Origin: Streptomyces sp. CB00455 | Lineage (GTDB): Bacteria; Actinomycetota; Actinomycetes; Streptomycetales; Streptomycetaceae | Assembly (NCBI RefSeq): GCF_001905445.1 | Contig: NZ_LIVQ01000002.1 | Span: 744,001-808,000, forward strand | DNA length: 64,000 nucleotides | Direction: 5' to 3' | Shown: piece after piece, positions 24,895-35,334 of the stretch | Layout of the letters: each line of letters begins with the position of its first letter | Numbering within the stretch: position 1 is the first letter of the stretch | The notes under the pieces: model-generated | Databases searched by the model: none | What the model was told of the DNA's origin: nothing | Seen by the model: only the letters and a program-made list of their open reading frames with translations | Made by a program: the position numbers and the translations under genes

Positions 24895-25314
24895 CTATCT
24901 CAGGTGGTCGGGCCCGAAGGCCTGCGGCAGCATCGCCGCCAGCGGCAGGATCCCGTCCGGCGTCTCGACCAGCAGTTCGGGGCCGCCGAACTCGTACAGC
25001 AGCTGGCGGCAGCGGCCGCAGGGGACGAGGATCTCGCCCTTGCCGTCGACGCACGTGAAGTGCGTCAGGCGGCCGCCGCCCGTGGCATGGAGCGTGGAGA
25101 CCAGCCCGCACTCGGCGCACAGCCCGAGTCCGTAGCTGGCGTTCTCCACGTTGCAGCCGGTCACGACGCGGCCGTCGTCCACGAGCGCCGCGACCCCGAC
25201 CGGGAAGCCCGAGTACGGCGCGTACGCGTGGGACATGGCCGTCCGGGCCGCCGTCCGCAGCGCTTCCCAGTCCACGGAGCGGTCCGGGGCCGGGACCGGG
25301 GTCGGAGCCGTCAC
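24895..25314 (-). CDS. cdd: Cytidine deaminase
   Basis: A 139-residue zinc enzyme that turns (deoxy)cytidine into (deoxy)uridine. Substrate-binding CNVENASYG and the zinc/catalytic segment LCAEC (Cys ligand and catalytic Glu) are visible, with the other two Cys ligands in PCGRC. The length is that of the homotetrameric class. The GTG start overlaps the permease stop (GTGA), so translation is coupled to the importer genes: pyrimidine nucleosides are taken up and deaminated by one operon. The longer open frame upstream is a shadow of the permease gene. Confidence 0.95.
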   Translation of the reverse strand: MTAPTPVPAPDRSVDWEALRTAARTAMSHAYAPYSGFPVGVAALVDDGRVVTGCNVENASYGLGLCAECGLVSTLHATGGGRLTHFTCVDGKGEILVPCGRCRQLLYEFGGPELLVETPDGILPLAAMLPQAFGPDHLR

Positions 25315-26576
25315 TTGCCCTGCCCCTTGCGGTACGGCAGACCGTCCGCCTTCGGCATCCGCAGGCGCTGCGCGGACAGCGCGAGCACGAGCAGTGTCGT
25401 CACGTACGGCGCGGCGTCCACGAACTGGCTCGGCACCGAGTCGGTGAGCGCGTACCAGACGAAGAGCAGGACGGCACAGAGCGCCGAGACACCGGCCTGG
25501 AGGTACTTCTTCTTGTACAGCTGCCAGACGCACACGAGCACCAGCACGATCGCGATCAGCAGCAGCATCGCGTGGACGTTCGTGGCGCCGCCGCGCAGCT
25601 TGAGGCTGTCGATGAAGCCGAAGAGTCCCGCGCCCAGCGCCATGCCGCCCGGCATCCAGTTACCGAAGATCATCGCGGCGAGACCGATGTAGCCGCGGCC
25701 GCCGGTCTGGCCCTCCTGGTAGATCGGGCTGGCCACGATCGAGAGGAACGCGCCGCCGAGGCCCGCCAGGGAGCCGGAGACGATCACGGCGATGTACTTG
25801 TACTTGTACACGTTGACGCCGAGGGACTCGGCGGCGGTGGGGTTCTCACCGCAGGAGCGCAGCCGCAGACCGAAGGTGGTCCGCCACAGCACCCACCAGG
25901 TGCCTGGGACCAGCAGCAGGGCGACGACCGTCAGCAGCGACAGCTCGGTGACCAGGCCGCCGATGACGCCGGCGAGGTCCGAGACGAAGAACCAGTGCTT
26001 GGCCTGGAGGTCGGCCATCCAGTCGGACAACCCTGGCACGGTGATCTTGTAGATCGGTTCGACCTGCGGGGACTGCTTCGAGGAGCCGCCCGGGGCGTCG
26101 GCGAAGGTGAAGTTCGACAGGTACTGGGTGAAGCCCAGCGCCAGGATGTTGACGGCCACACCGGAGACGATGTGGTTGACGTTGAAGGTGATCGTGATGA
26201 TCGCGTGCAGCAGGCCGCCGATGGCGCCGCCGGCGATGCCGGCGAGGACACCGGTCCACGGACCCCACTGGTATCCGGCCCAGGCACCGAACCAGGTGCC
26301 GAGGATCATCATGCCTTCGAGGCCGATGTTGACGACGCCCGCGCGCTCGGCCCACAGGCCGCCGAGGCCGGCGAGGCCGATCGGCACGGCGAGCGAGAGG
26401 GCGCCGGAGACCTGGCCGGCCGAGGTCAGGTCGTTCGCGCCGCTGATCAGGCGGACCAGCGAGACCAGCGCGAGGCCGGCCGCGATGATCAGCATGATCC
26501 AGGGCAGGGTGAGCTTCTTGCGGCCGCCGGAGTTCTTCGGGGCGGCGGCCGTCGCGGAGACAGTGCTGGTGCTCAC
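25311..26576 (-). CDS. Nucleoside ABC importer, permease subunit 2
   Basis: A 421-residue inner-membrane permease of the BPD_transp_2 (RbsC/YufQ-like) family with about 10 hydrophobic helices. Family landmarks are VGLAGLGGLWAERAGVVNIGLEGMM in pieces, the coupling loop GLRLRSCGENPTAAESLGVN, and GGRGYIGLAAMIFGNW. With the other permease it forms the channel of an importer fed by the BMP-type lipoprotein. GTG start with a 4-nt overlap on the preceding permease gene; its own stop overlaps cdd. Substrate class (nucleosides) follows from operon partners and the BMP family. Confidence 0.93.
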   Translation of the reverse strand: MSTSTVSATAAAPKNSGGRKKLTLPWIMLIIAAGLALVSLVRLISGANDLTSAGQVSGALSLAVPIGLAGLGGLWAERAGVVNIGLEGMMILGTWFGAWAGYQWGPWTGVLAGIAGGAIGGLLHAIITITFNVNHIVSGVAVNILALGFTQYLSNFTFADAPGGSSKQSPQVEPIYKITVPGLSDWMADLQAKHWFFVSDLAGVIGGLVTELSLLTVVALLLVPGTWWVLWRTTFGLRLRSCGENPTAAESLGVNVYKYKYIAVIVSGSLAGLGGAFLSIVASPIYQEGQTGGRGYIGLAAMIFGNWMPGGMALGAGLFGFIDSLKLRGGATNVHAMLLLIAIVLVLVCVWQLYKKKYLQAGVSALCAVLLFVWYALTDSVPSQFVDAAPYVTTLLVLALSAQRLRMPKADGLPYRKGQGK

Positions 26577-27684
26577 GCCGCGACCTCCTTGTCGGTCTTG
26601 ATGGCGTGCCCGGCGGCCAGCTCTTCGCCGACCTTCTGCTGCTGGCGGCGGATCCCGTAGCGGCGGACGAGTTCGTAGGAGACGACCACCGCGATCACGA
26701 TCAGGCCCTTCATGATCGTGCCGATCTCCTTCGCGTAACCGGCCTGGTCGAGCGAGGCCGAGGCCTTGTCGATGAAGGCCATCAGGAACGCGGCGAAGAG
26801 GATGCCGACCGGGCTGTTGCGGCCGAGCAGCGCGATGGTGATGCCGGTGAAGCCGACACCGACCGGGAAGGCCAGGTTGTAGGTGTGCGTCTCGCCCAGC
26901 AGCTGCGGCATGCCGGCGAGGCCGGCGACGGCGCCGGAGATGAGCATCGAGGTGATGATCATCTTCTTGGCGTCCACACCGGATGCCTGCGCGGCGGACT
27001 CGCTGGCGCCGGTGGCGCGCAGGTCGAAGCCGAAGCGGGTGCGGTTGAGCGCGAACCAGTAGACGACGCCGAGGGCGAAGGCCACGAAGGTGAAGCCGTA
27101 GATCTCCAGCCCGTCACCGAGGGACACGGCCGGGAACCAGCCCGACTCGGCGATGTCGCCGGTCGTCAGGTCGTTGGAGCCCTCCAGCTGGACGCCGAGG
27201 TTCTTGGTCAGCATCAGCCAGGCGATGAGGCTGGTCGCGATGGCGTTCAGCATGATCGTGGAGACGACCTCGCTCACGCCCCGCTTGGCCTTGAGGACAC
27301 CGGCGATGCCGGCCCAGAAGGCACCGACGAGCATGGCGACGAGGATGATCAGCAACAGGTGCAGCGGACCGGGCAGGGCCACGGCCGCGCCGACCACGGC
27401 GGACAGCATCGCCGCGAGGCGGTACTGGCCGTCGACGCCGATGTTGAAGAGGTTCATCCGGAAGCCGATGGCCACGGCCAGTGCGGCGAGGTAGTACGTG
27501 CCGGCCTGGTTCACGATGAGGACCTGGACGTCCTCGTAGCCGGCGTTCTCCACCATGAGCCGCAGCGGCTCGATCGGGTCGATGCCCGTGGCGGCCAGTA
27601 CTGCCATGGTGAGCAGGAAGGCGGTGACCAGCGCCAGGGCGGGTCCGGCGATGCCGAGGAGCAGCCGGTCCTTGTCGAGTTTCT

Positions 27685-27688
<4 letters not shown>
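26573..27688 (-). CDS. Nucleoside ABC importer, permease subunit 1
   Basis: A 371-residue permease of the same family, with about 9-10 helices. Landmarks are LAVAIGFRMNLFNIGVDGQY, the coupling loop GFDLRATGASESAAQASGVD, and FTGITIALLGRNSPVGI. The ATG (MKKLDKDR) overlaps the ATPase stop by 4 nt; the very long open frame upstream is antisense-type noise within the ATPase gene. Equivalent to NupB/YufP-type subunits of BMP-dependent nucleoside importers in other bacteria. Confidence 0.93.
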
Positions 27689-29424
<1,736 letters not shown>

Positions 29425-29431
29425 GATGCTT

Positions 29432-29443
29432 CTACGCGCGTAG
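29432..29443. promoter_or_regulatory. Nucleoside-regulon operator, importer copy
   Basis: Perfect CTACGCGCGTAG upstream of the ABC ATPase gene, 7 nt from the GTG candidate start or 79 nt from the ATC candidate. Confidence 0.75.
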
Positions 29444-29507
29444 CACTGTCAGAAGTGAAAACTCGCGGCCATGAGGCCACTTGGTCAAGAACGAGTGATC
29501 ACAGGAG

Positions 29508-29528
29508 CCCCCGGACGGGGTCCGGGGG
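29508..29528 (-). terminator. Terminator of the BMP lipoprotein gene
   Basis: CCCCCGGAC and GTCCGGGGG are perfect 9-bp arms around a 3-nt loop, after the BMP gene and before the importer operator on the minus strand. A further GC-rich imperfect hairpin lies between it and the BMP stop. Confidence 0.75.
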
Positions 29529-29603
29529 AGTGGCGAGGGGCCCGGGGGGCGGTAGAGACCGCCGCCCGGACCCCGGAGACCACGACTGACTGTCAGACGG
29601 GCC

Positions 29604-30656
29604 TTACGGCGCGGTCTTGACGGTGATCTTCTTGGCGATGATCTCGGCCTTGGCCTTGTCCACCGCGGCGATGACGTCGGCCATCTTCTTGTACTCGGGG
29701 TTGGAGTCGGCCAGGCCGACGCCGTCCTTGTCGAGGCCGTAGCGGACCTCGCCGGTCTCGGGCTTGCCGTCCTTGACCGACTTGATCAGGTTGAAGACGG
29801 AGTCGGAGACGTCCTTGGTGACCGAGGTCAGGATGTGCTCCTTGTACTTCGACAGACCGGCCTGGTTGTACTGGTCGGAGTCGACGCCGATGGCCCACTT
29901 GCCCTTGGCGGAGACGGCCTCGATGGCACCGGAACCGGCCAGACCGGCCGCGGCGTACACCACGTCGGCGCCGGCGTCGATCTGACCCTGCGCGGCGGCC
30001 TTGCCGAGGTCGGGCTTGGAGAAACCGTCGAAGTTCGGCGGCTGGGTCAGGTACTGGGACAGCACCTTGGCGTTCGGGTTGGTGTCCTTGACGCCCTGGG
30101 CGAAGCCCGCCTCGAACTTCTTGATCAGCGGAACCTCGACACCGCCGATGAAGCCGACCGTGCCGGTCTTGGAGACCTTGGCGGCGGCGACGCCGGCCAG
30201 GTAGGAGCCCTGCTCCTCGCTGAAGACGAGGTTGGCGATGTTCGCACCGGTCACCGACGTGTCGTCGATGATGCCGAAGGTGGTGTCCGGGAACTTCGGC
30301 GCGACCTTCTTGATGGCGGGCGCGTAGGAAAAGCCGACACCGATGACCGGGTTGTTGCCCTTGCGGGCGAGCTCGGTGAGGCGCTGGACCTTGTCGGCCT
30401 CGCCCTCGCCGTCGGTGGGCTCCGCCTCGGCGGTCTTGATCTTGAGGTCCGTCTTGGCCTTCTCAAGACCCGCGAAGGCGGCGTCGTTGAACGACTGGTC
30501 GCCGCGGCCACCGATGTCGTACGCGATGGCGGCGCTGGCTTCCTTGGTGTCGGAAGATCCGGTGTCAGACGACTTCTTACCGCCACAGGCGGTGGCCGAG
30601 AGGGCCAGCGCCGCGGACGCGATGCCCACGGTGGCGATCCTGGTGATCCGGCGCAA
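29604..30656 (-). CDS. BMP-family nucleoside-binding lipoprotein
   Basis: A 350-residue extracytoplasmic solute-binding lipoprotein of the Bmp/PnrA family, which binds purine and other nucleosides for ABC importers. Signal peptide and lipobox SATAC (Cys24) are followed by the family start AIAYDIGGRGDQSFNDAAFA. Other landmarks are FSEEQGSYLAGVAA, VGFIGGVEVPLI and WAIGVDSDQY. Translation begins at TTG, with GGAG 7 nt upstream. It is transcribed apart from, but just upstream of, the importer operon and ends at its own terminator, allowing excess binding protein. A degenerate regulon operator lies 61 nt upstream. Confidence 0.95.
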   Translation of the reverse strand: MRRITRIATVGIASAALALSATACGGKKSSDTGSSDTKEASAAIAYDIGGRGDQSFNDAAFAGLEKAKTDLKIKTAEAEPTDGEGEADKVQRLTELARKGNNPVIGVGFSYAPAIKKVAPKFPDTTFGIIDDTSVTGANIANLVFSEEQGSYLAGVAAAKVSKTGTVGFIGGVEVPLIKKFEAGFAQGVKDTNPNAKVLSQYLTQPPNFDGFSKPDLGKAAAQGQIDAGADVVYAAAGLAGSGAIEAVSAKGKWAIGVDSDQYNQAGLSKYKEHILTSVTKDVSDSVFNLIKSVKDGKPETGEVRYGLDKDGVGLADSNPEYKKMADVIAAVDKAKAEIIAKKITVKTAP

Positions 30657-30717
30657 GGGGAGGCTCCTTCAAAACCTGACCGAAGCGCCACGACCGGCGC
30701 TGGTTTCGCGGCGATCG

Positions 30718-30729
30718 TAACGCGCGTAG
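30718..30729. promoter_or_regulatory. Nucleoside-regulon operator, BMP copy (degenerate)
   Basis: TAACGCGCGTAG matches 10 of 12 bases of CTACGCGCGTAG; the right half is intact. It lies 61 nt upstream of the BMP gene start. Confidence 0.6.
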
Positions 30730-30806
30730 ATGTCAGTTAAAGGCCCGTTCATGAGTCGTTATCGGATCGTCGCGAACCGGACAGTGACCGATCGGTAACT
30801 GCTGCT

Positions 30807-30839
30807 GTGCCCGGCCCTTGTGTACCAAGGGCCGGGCAC
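30807..30839 (-). terminator. Terminator of the M20 amidohydrolase gene
   Basis: GTGCCCGGCCCTTG and CAAGGGCCGGGCAC are perfect 14-bp arms with loop TGTAC, one of the strongest hairpins in the window. Confidence 0.88.
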
Positions 30840-30881
30840 GTCCGCGGGGAGAGGCGGCCGGTGGCGCGGGGACTTGCGCGC

Positions 30882-32129
30882 TTACTGGCGGGCACCACCG
30901 TTACGCCGCCCGTCCAGCAGGGCCGCGGCCGTGAAGAACTCCACGCCGAAGGCGATCGCGGACTCGTCCACGTCGAAGTCGCCGCGGTGCAGGTCGCGCT
31001 TGGCGGTGTCTCCGGGAGCGCGGACCCCCAGGCGGGCCATGGCGCCGGGGACGTGCTCCAGGTACCAGGAGAAGTCCTCGCCGCCCAGGCTCTGCTCGGT
31101 GTCCTCGACGGACTCGGAGCCGCAGCGGGCCGACATGGCCTCCCGGAGCAGTTCGGTGACCGCGGGGTCGTTGACCACGGGGGGCACTCCGCGCACGTGG
31201 TTGATCTCGAACTTGGCCCCGTGCATGGTCGCGACCTCGTCGATCGCCGCGTGGATCATGTCCGGGGCGTCGTGCCAGGCGTTCAGGTCCAGGCAGCGGA
31301 CGGTTCCGGACAGCTCCGCGTGCATCGGGATCACGTTGCAGGCGTGGCCGGTCTCGATGCGCCCCCAGGTGACCGACATGCCCGAGCGGGCGTCCATCCG
31401 GCGGGCCAGCAGGGCCGGGACGTCGACGGCCACCCGGGCGGCGGCCGTCACCAGGTCGGTGGTCAGGTGCGGGCGCGCGGTGTGCCCGCCGGGGCCGGAG
31501 AGGCTGACCTCCAGCCGGTCGCAGGCCGAGGTGATGGGGCCGGGCCGCAGCCCGATCCGGCCGGCGTCGACCCGGGGGTCGCAGTGCACGGCGACGATCT
31601 TCCCCACGCCGTCCAGGACGCCCGACTCGATGGCGTCGGTCGCCCCGCCCGGGAGGACCTCCTCGGCGGGCTGGAACAGCAGCCGCACGGGCCGGGGCAG
31701 CAGACCCTGCCGGTGGAGCTCCGCGAGGACCAGGCCCGCCCCCAGGACGACGGTGGTGTGCACGTCGTGGCCGCAGGCGTGGGCGCGGTCCGGGAAGGTC
31801 GAGCGGTAGGACACGTGCGTCTTGGCATCGGGGATGGGCAGGGCGTCGATGTCCGCGCGCAGGGCCAGCATGGGCCGGGCCCCGTCCCACTCCCCCACGT
31901 CACAGATCAGGCCCGTGCCGGACTTCAGCACCCGTGGTCGCAGGCCGGCTTTCTCCAGTCGGGCCTTGATCGCCGCCGTGGTCCGGAACTCCTGGTGTCC
32001 GAGCTCCGGGTGCATGTGCAGATCCCGGCGGAAGGCGATCAGTTCGGCGCGCAGGTGGTCCGGAACCGTGCCGGGCAGCTCGGGCCGGCCGGTCGCGGCG
32101 GGCTGGGCGGTCTGGGACTCGCGGGACAT
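30882..32129 (-). CDS. M20-family amidohydrolase
   Basis: A 415-residue metal-dependent amidohydrolase of the M20/IAA-amino-acid hydrolase type. RRDLHMHPELGHQEF opens the catalytic domain and metal ligands lie in HACGHDVHTT. The catalytic Glu pair is in LFQPAEEVLPGG, with a further His in HCDP; the lid/dimerisation insert carries SGPGGHTARPH, and GGEDFSWYLE provides the last ligand region. It cleaves N-acyl or peptide bonds in the cytosol; the substrate is unknown. ATG with AGGTG about 9 nt upstream is preferred over a GTG four codons earlier. Its gene ends at a strong terminator facing the BMP promoter. Confidence 0.92.
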   Translation of the reverse strand: MSRESQTAQPAATGRPELPGTVPDHLRAELIAFRRDLHMHPELGHQEFRTTAAIKARLEKAGLRPRVLKSGTGLICDVGEWDGARPMLALRADIDALPIPDAKTHVSYRSTFPDRAHACGHDVHTTVVLGAGLVLAELHRQGLLPRPVRLLFQPAEEVLPGGATDAIESGVLDGVGKIVAVHCDPRVDAGRIGLRPGPITSACDRLEVSLSGPGGHTARPHLTTDLVTAAARVAVDVPALLARRMDARSGMSVTWGRIETGHACNVIPMHAELSGTVRCLDLNAWHDAPDMIHAAIDEVATMHGAKFEINHVRGVPPVVNDPAVTELLREAMSARCGSESVEDTEQSLGGEDFSWYLEHVPGAMARLGVRAPGDTAKRDLHRGDFDVDESAIAFGVEFFTAAALLDGRRNGGARQ

Positions 32130-32266
32130 CAACTGGTTCACCTGTTGAAGGGTAGGCGTACCGGCGGCCCAACTGGCTGGGGATCACAAAAAGTTCATGC
32201 CGTTAGGGGAAGGAAACCCGGCCTCTGGAGGCATGAGGGGAGACGGGCGGGGGTAAACTCGCGCGC

Positions 32267-33520
32267 TCATCCGGCCGCGGGAGCCGCCTGTACGGAAAGT
32301 CTGCGCACATCGCGGGCGGTGTCGGTGACCCCCGCGAGGAAGGTGCGGGCGCGCGGCGACGCGGAGCCGGTGAGCCAGGCGGGTGCCACGTCGCAGACGG
32401 CGACGGTGACGCCGGTGCCGGTCAGCGCGTACGGCAGGGTGTGGACGACGGTGGAGGGGAAGCTGACGATCGTCCGGCCGATCGGCCCGCGCCGTGCGAT
32501 CAGCTCCAAGGGCAGGTCCGGCCGTACGATCTCCAGCCCGGCCGCCTCGCTCAGCGCGCGCAGCTTCTCCGGGGACTCCCGGCGGTGTGCGAAGTAGCGG
32601 GTGGCGCCGTGCTCCCGGGTCAGGGCGCGTACGGCGTCCAGGTAGCGGCCCGGGTCGACCACCCCCGTCTCCACGAGCGAGGTGCCCACCAGGTCCGTGC
32701 CCCTGGTCAGGCGCGGCGGGCCGAAGCGGGCCCGGGTCCAGGCGAAGTCGTTGGTCCGGAGCGTCATCGCGCCGTGGACGGTGACCGGCATCGAGGTGAA
32801 CACCTCGACGCTGCGGTCGGCGCCCGCGGCCGGGAGGAAGCGGCGCCGCGCGGTCGCCGAGACAGGCGCGTAGGCCAGCTCGCGCAGCCGGCCGGGCAGT
32901 CCTTGGCCGCCGACGCGGTGCCAGCGCACGAGCCGCTCGCCGCGGGCGGTCTGGGCGGCGAACTCCATGGTGGCGGTGCCGTCGTCGACGACGACGAGCT
33001 CGTCTGCGCGCACCAGGGTGAGCAGCAGCTGGACGTAGCGGGAGAAGGGGTCGCCGACGACGACCGTGCGCGCCGCGCGCACGTCACCGGCGAGGGCGGT
33101 GAGTGCCTTCAGCGGCGCCAGTCCGCCGCCGCGGGCCTCCTGCCAGCGGACCTCGTGCCCCTCGTCCCGGGCGAGCGCGGCCATCCGGCGCAGCTGGCCG
33201 CGGGACATGGGGTCGGTGGGCGGCAGGACGACGATCCGCACCGGCTGCGCGGCCGCGCGGCCGGCGCCTGCGGACCGGGGGCCGGTGGCGCCGCCGTGCC
33301 CGGAGCCGGGGCCGGTGGCGGGGCCCGGCTCGGATCCGGGGCCCGGCTCGGATCCGGGGCCGGCTGCGGGCCGCGGGGCGGTCGTGCGGCGGTGCTGGCG
33401 CGGGAGGCCGTCCAGCAGCGGGCTGCGCGGCGCGGGGCTGTGCGCGTACGCCCACTCCAGCACGTTCAGGAGCTGGACCGGACTCTCGACGAACGCCAGC
33501 GTGGAGGCTGAAGGGGTCAC
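32267..33520 (-). CDS. Polysialyltransferase-like protein of the nonulosonate cluster
   Basis: A 417-residue protein I place, with moderate confidence, in the alpha-2,8-polysialyltransferase-like group. Landmarks are LAFVESPVQLLNVLEWA, LVVVDDGTATMEFAAQTA, TRYFAHRRESPEKL and TIVSFPSTVVHTLPYALTG, the last resembling the nucleotide-sugar site of such enzymes. An insertion of about 50 residues rich in Gly/Pro/Ser/Glu (near 50-95) contains a tandem hexapeptide EPGPGS encoded by an 18-bp direct repeat, probably a flexible loop. The second of two adjacent GTG codons is chosen from the GAGGAG spacing. It is last in a minus-strand operon after the NeuA/NeuB fusion, suggesting it extends a nonulosonate polymer. 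Confidence 0.75.
   Translation of the reverse strand: MTPSASTLAFVESPVQLLNVLEWAYAHSPAPRSPLLDGLPRQHRRTTAPRPAAGPGSEPGPGSEPGPATGPGSGHGGATGPRSAGAGRAAAQPVRIVVLPPTDPMSRGQLRRMAALARDEGHEVRWQEARGGGLAPLKALTALAGDVRAARTVVVGDPFSRYVQLLLTLVRADELVVVDDGTATMEFAAQTARGERLVRWHRVGGQGLPGRLRELAYAPVSATARRRFLPAAGADRSVEVFTSMPVTVHGAMTLRTNDFAWTRARFGPPRLTRGTDLVGTSLVETGVVDPGRYLDAVRALTREHGATRYFAHRRESPEKLRALSEAAGLEIVRPDLPLELIARRGPIGRTIVSFPSTVVHTLPYALTGTGVTVAVCDVAPAWLTGSASPRARTFLAGVTDTARDVRRLSVQAAPAAG
33320..33355 (-). repeat. 18-bp tandem duplication in the polysialyltransferase-like gene
   Basis: GGGGCCCGGCTCGGATCC occurs twice head to tail, in frame, adding one extra EPGPGS unit to a low-complexity loop. Confidence 0.85.
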
Positions 33521-33552
33521 CACGTACTCCTCGGGGTGGGCGGGAGTGCAGG

Positions 33553-34461
33553 TCAGACGGCGGCGAGCTCGCCCTGGAAGCGGCGGAGCTTCTTCATGGG
33601 CCCCAGCTCGGAGTCGTAGACCCGCTTGACGCCGTCGCCGAGGGCGGCCTCGATGGTGCGGATGTCGCGGACCAGGCGGGCCAGGCCCCCGGGCTCCACG
33701 GAGGCGGCCTGGTCGGAGCCCCACATCGCGCGGTCGAGGGTGATGTGGCGCTCGACGAAGGTGGCGCCGAGGGCGACGGCGGCGAGGGTCGTCTGCAGGC
33801 CCGTCTCGTGGCCGGAGTAGCCGATCGGGACGTTGGGGTACTCCTCCCGCAGCGTGTCGATCACCCGCAGGTTGAGCTCCTCGGCCTTGGCCGGGTACGT
33901 CGACGTCGCGTGGCACAGGAGGATGTTGTCGCTGCCGAGCACCTCGACCGCGTGCCGGATCTGGCGCGGCGTGGACATGCCGGTGGACAGGACGACCGTG
34001 CGGCCGGTGGCGCGCAGGGTGCGCAGCAGTTCGTCGTCGGTGAGGCAGGCGGAGGCCACCTTGTGGGCGGGGACGTCGAACCTCTCCAGGAAGGCGACGG
34101 CCTCGGTGTCCCACGGGGAGGCGAACCAGTCGATGCCGCGCTGGGCGCAGTGGTCGTCGATGGCGCGGTACTCGTCCTCGCCGAACTCGACCCGGTGGCG
34201 GTAGTCGATGTAGGTCATCCGGCCCCAGGGGGTGTCGCGTTCGATGTCCCACTGGTCGCGCGGCGTGCAGATCTCGGGGGTGCGCTTCTGGAACTTCACG
34301 GCGTCGCAGCCCGCCTCGGCCGCGGCGTCGATCAGGGCGAAGGCGGTGGCCAGGTCCCCGTTGTGGTTGATGCCGATCTCGCCGACGACGTAGACGGGGT
34401 GGCCGGGGCCCGCCGTGCGCTGTCCGAAGGTGCGCAGGCGGGTGCGGGGAGAGGCGGTCAT
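33553..34461 (-). other. NeuB-type synthase domain, possible separate translation product
   Basis: In-frame ATG (MTASPRT) with GAAGGA about 11 nt upstream opens the 302-residue synthase part of the fusion. Homologues are usually separate genes, so an annotator could reasonably split the frame here. No stop codon separates it from the cytidylyltransferase part in this sequence. Confidence 0.5.
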
Positions 34462-35334
34462 GGCAGGTGACGTCCTTCGGTGCGGGGGTGCCGGGCAGGC
34501 GCGGGGCGCGGAGGGTGTGAGGTGCGGCTGGTCCGCGCGGGATGCGGGCGGTGCCTGGGGTGCTTGGAGTGCCTGAGGTGGCTGGGGTGTTTGAGGTGGC
34601 TGGAGTGCCTGGGGTGCCTGGGGTCTTCGGGGAGTGGGCTGCGGGTCGGGGTGCACGTCGAGCAGGGGGGCGAGGAGGCGGGCGCGTTGCAGGTCGTGCG
34701 GGTCGTCGATCTCCAGGACCCGCGCGGGGTCGGTGGGGACGGGCAGGACGCGTCCGAAGAAGCGGTGGCGGGCGGTGCGGAAGCCGGCGCTGTCCATGGC
34801 GTAGGCGGCGCCGGTCTCCAGCAGGTCCTGGGGACGGTCCTGGCGCCGGGGGCGGTACGCCGCCTCATGGTTGATCCCGGTGCCGAGGCCGCCGGGCAGC
34901 TCCCGCCAGAGGAAGCCGTGGAAGGGGGCGACGGTCAGGGCCGAGTCGGCGGCGCCGGAGGCGACGGCCGCGGCGACGGCTTCGACGTCGGTGGCGGCCA
35001 GGAAGGGGCTGGTGCACTGGACGAGGAGGACGACATCCACGGTGAGGGAGTGCAGTTCCTCGAAGGCGGTGAGCGCGTGCAGCAGAGCGGTCTCGCTGCT
35101 CGCGGTGTCGCCGCAGAGCGCGGCCGGGCGGGCGATCACGCCGGCGCCGGCGGCGCGGGCGACGGCCGCGATGGCCGGGGAGTCGGTGGATACCACCACG
35201 TCGGTGACGGTCGGCGCGGCCCGGCAGGCCCGGACGGCGCGGGCGACCAGCGGCGTGCCGGCGACCTCGGCGAGGTTCTTCCCGGGGACGCCCTTGGAGC
35301 CGCCGCGCGCGGGAACGACCGCGAGGACCCTCAC
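33553..35334 (-). CDS. Acylneuraminate cytidylyltransferase-nonulosonate synthase fusion (NeuA-NeuB)
   Basis: A single open frame of 593 residues carrying two enzymes. Residues 1-225 are a CMP-nonulosonate synthetase: nucleotide loop VPARGGSKGVPGKN, VVVSTDSPAIA and VQCTSPFL. Residues 292-593 are a NeuB-type synthase condensing a hexose/hexosamine with phosphoenolpyruvate: EIGINHNGDL, AVKFQKRTPE, LSTGMSTPRQI, LLCHATSTYP and IGYSGHETG. Between them lies a Pro/Gln-rich linker with three-residue periodicity (235-262) encoded by a 9-bp tandem repeat. The synthase part lacks the C-terminal SAF (antifreeze-like) domain usual in NeuB. The GTG start overlaps the upstream glycosyltransferase stop by 4 nt. 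Whether one fused or two proteins are made is open, since an internal ATG has a plausible ribosome site. Confidence 0.88.
   Translation of the reverse strand: MRVLAVVPARGGSKGVPGKNLAEVAGTPLVARAVRACRAAPTVTDVVVSTDSPAIAAVARAAGAGVIARPAALCGDTASSETALLHALTAFEELHSLTVDVVLLVQCTSPFLAATDVEAVAAAVASGAADSALTVAPFHGFLWRELPGGLGTGINHEAAYRPRRQDRPQDLLETGAAYAMDSAGFRTARHRFFGRVLPVPTDPARVLEIDDPHDLQRARLLAPLLDVHPDPQPTPRRPQAPQALQPPQTPQPPQALQAPQAPPASRADQPHLTPSAPRACPAPPHRRTSPAMTASPRTRLRTFGQRTAGPGHPVYVVGEIGINHNGDLATAFALIDAAAEAGCDAVKFQKRTPEICTPRDQWDIERDTPWGRMTYIDYRHRVEFGEDEYRAIDDHCAQRGIDWFASPWDTEAVAFLERFDVPAHKVASACLTDDELLRTLRATGRTVVLSTGMSTPRQIRHAVEVLGSDNILLCHATSTYPAKAEELNLRVIDTLREEYPNVPIGYSGHETGLQTTLAAVALGATFVERHITLDRAMWGSDQAASVEPGGLARLVRDIRTIEAALGDGVKRVYDSELGPMKKLRRFQGELAAV
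34551..34631 (-). repeat. 9-bp minisatellite in the fusion linker
   Basis: Eight recognisable units of the plus-strand sequence GTGCCTGGG (variants such as GTGCTTGGA, GTGGCTGGG) and one degenerate unit, head to tail without interruption. The unit length is a multiple of three, so copy-number change would lengthen the Pro-Gln linker without shifting the frame. Confidence 0.9.
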
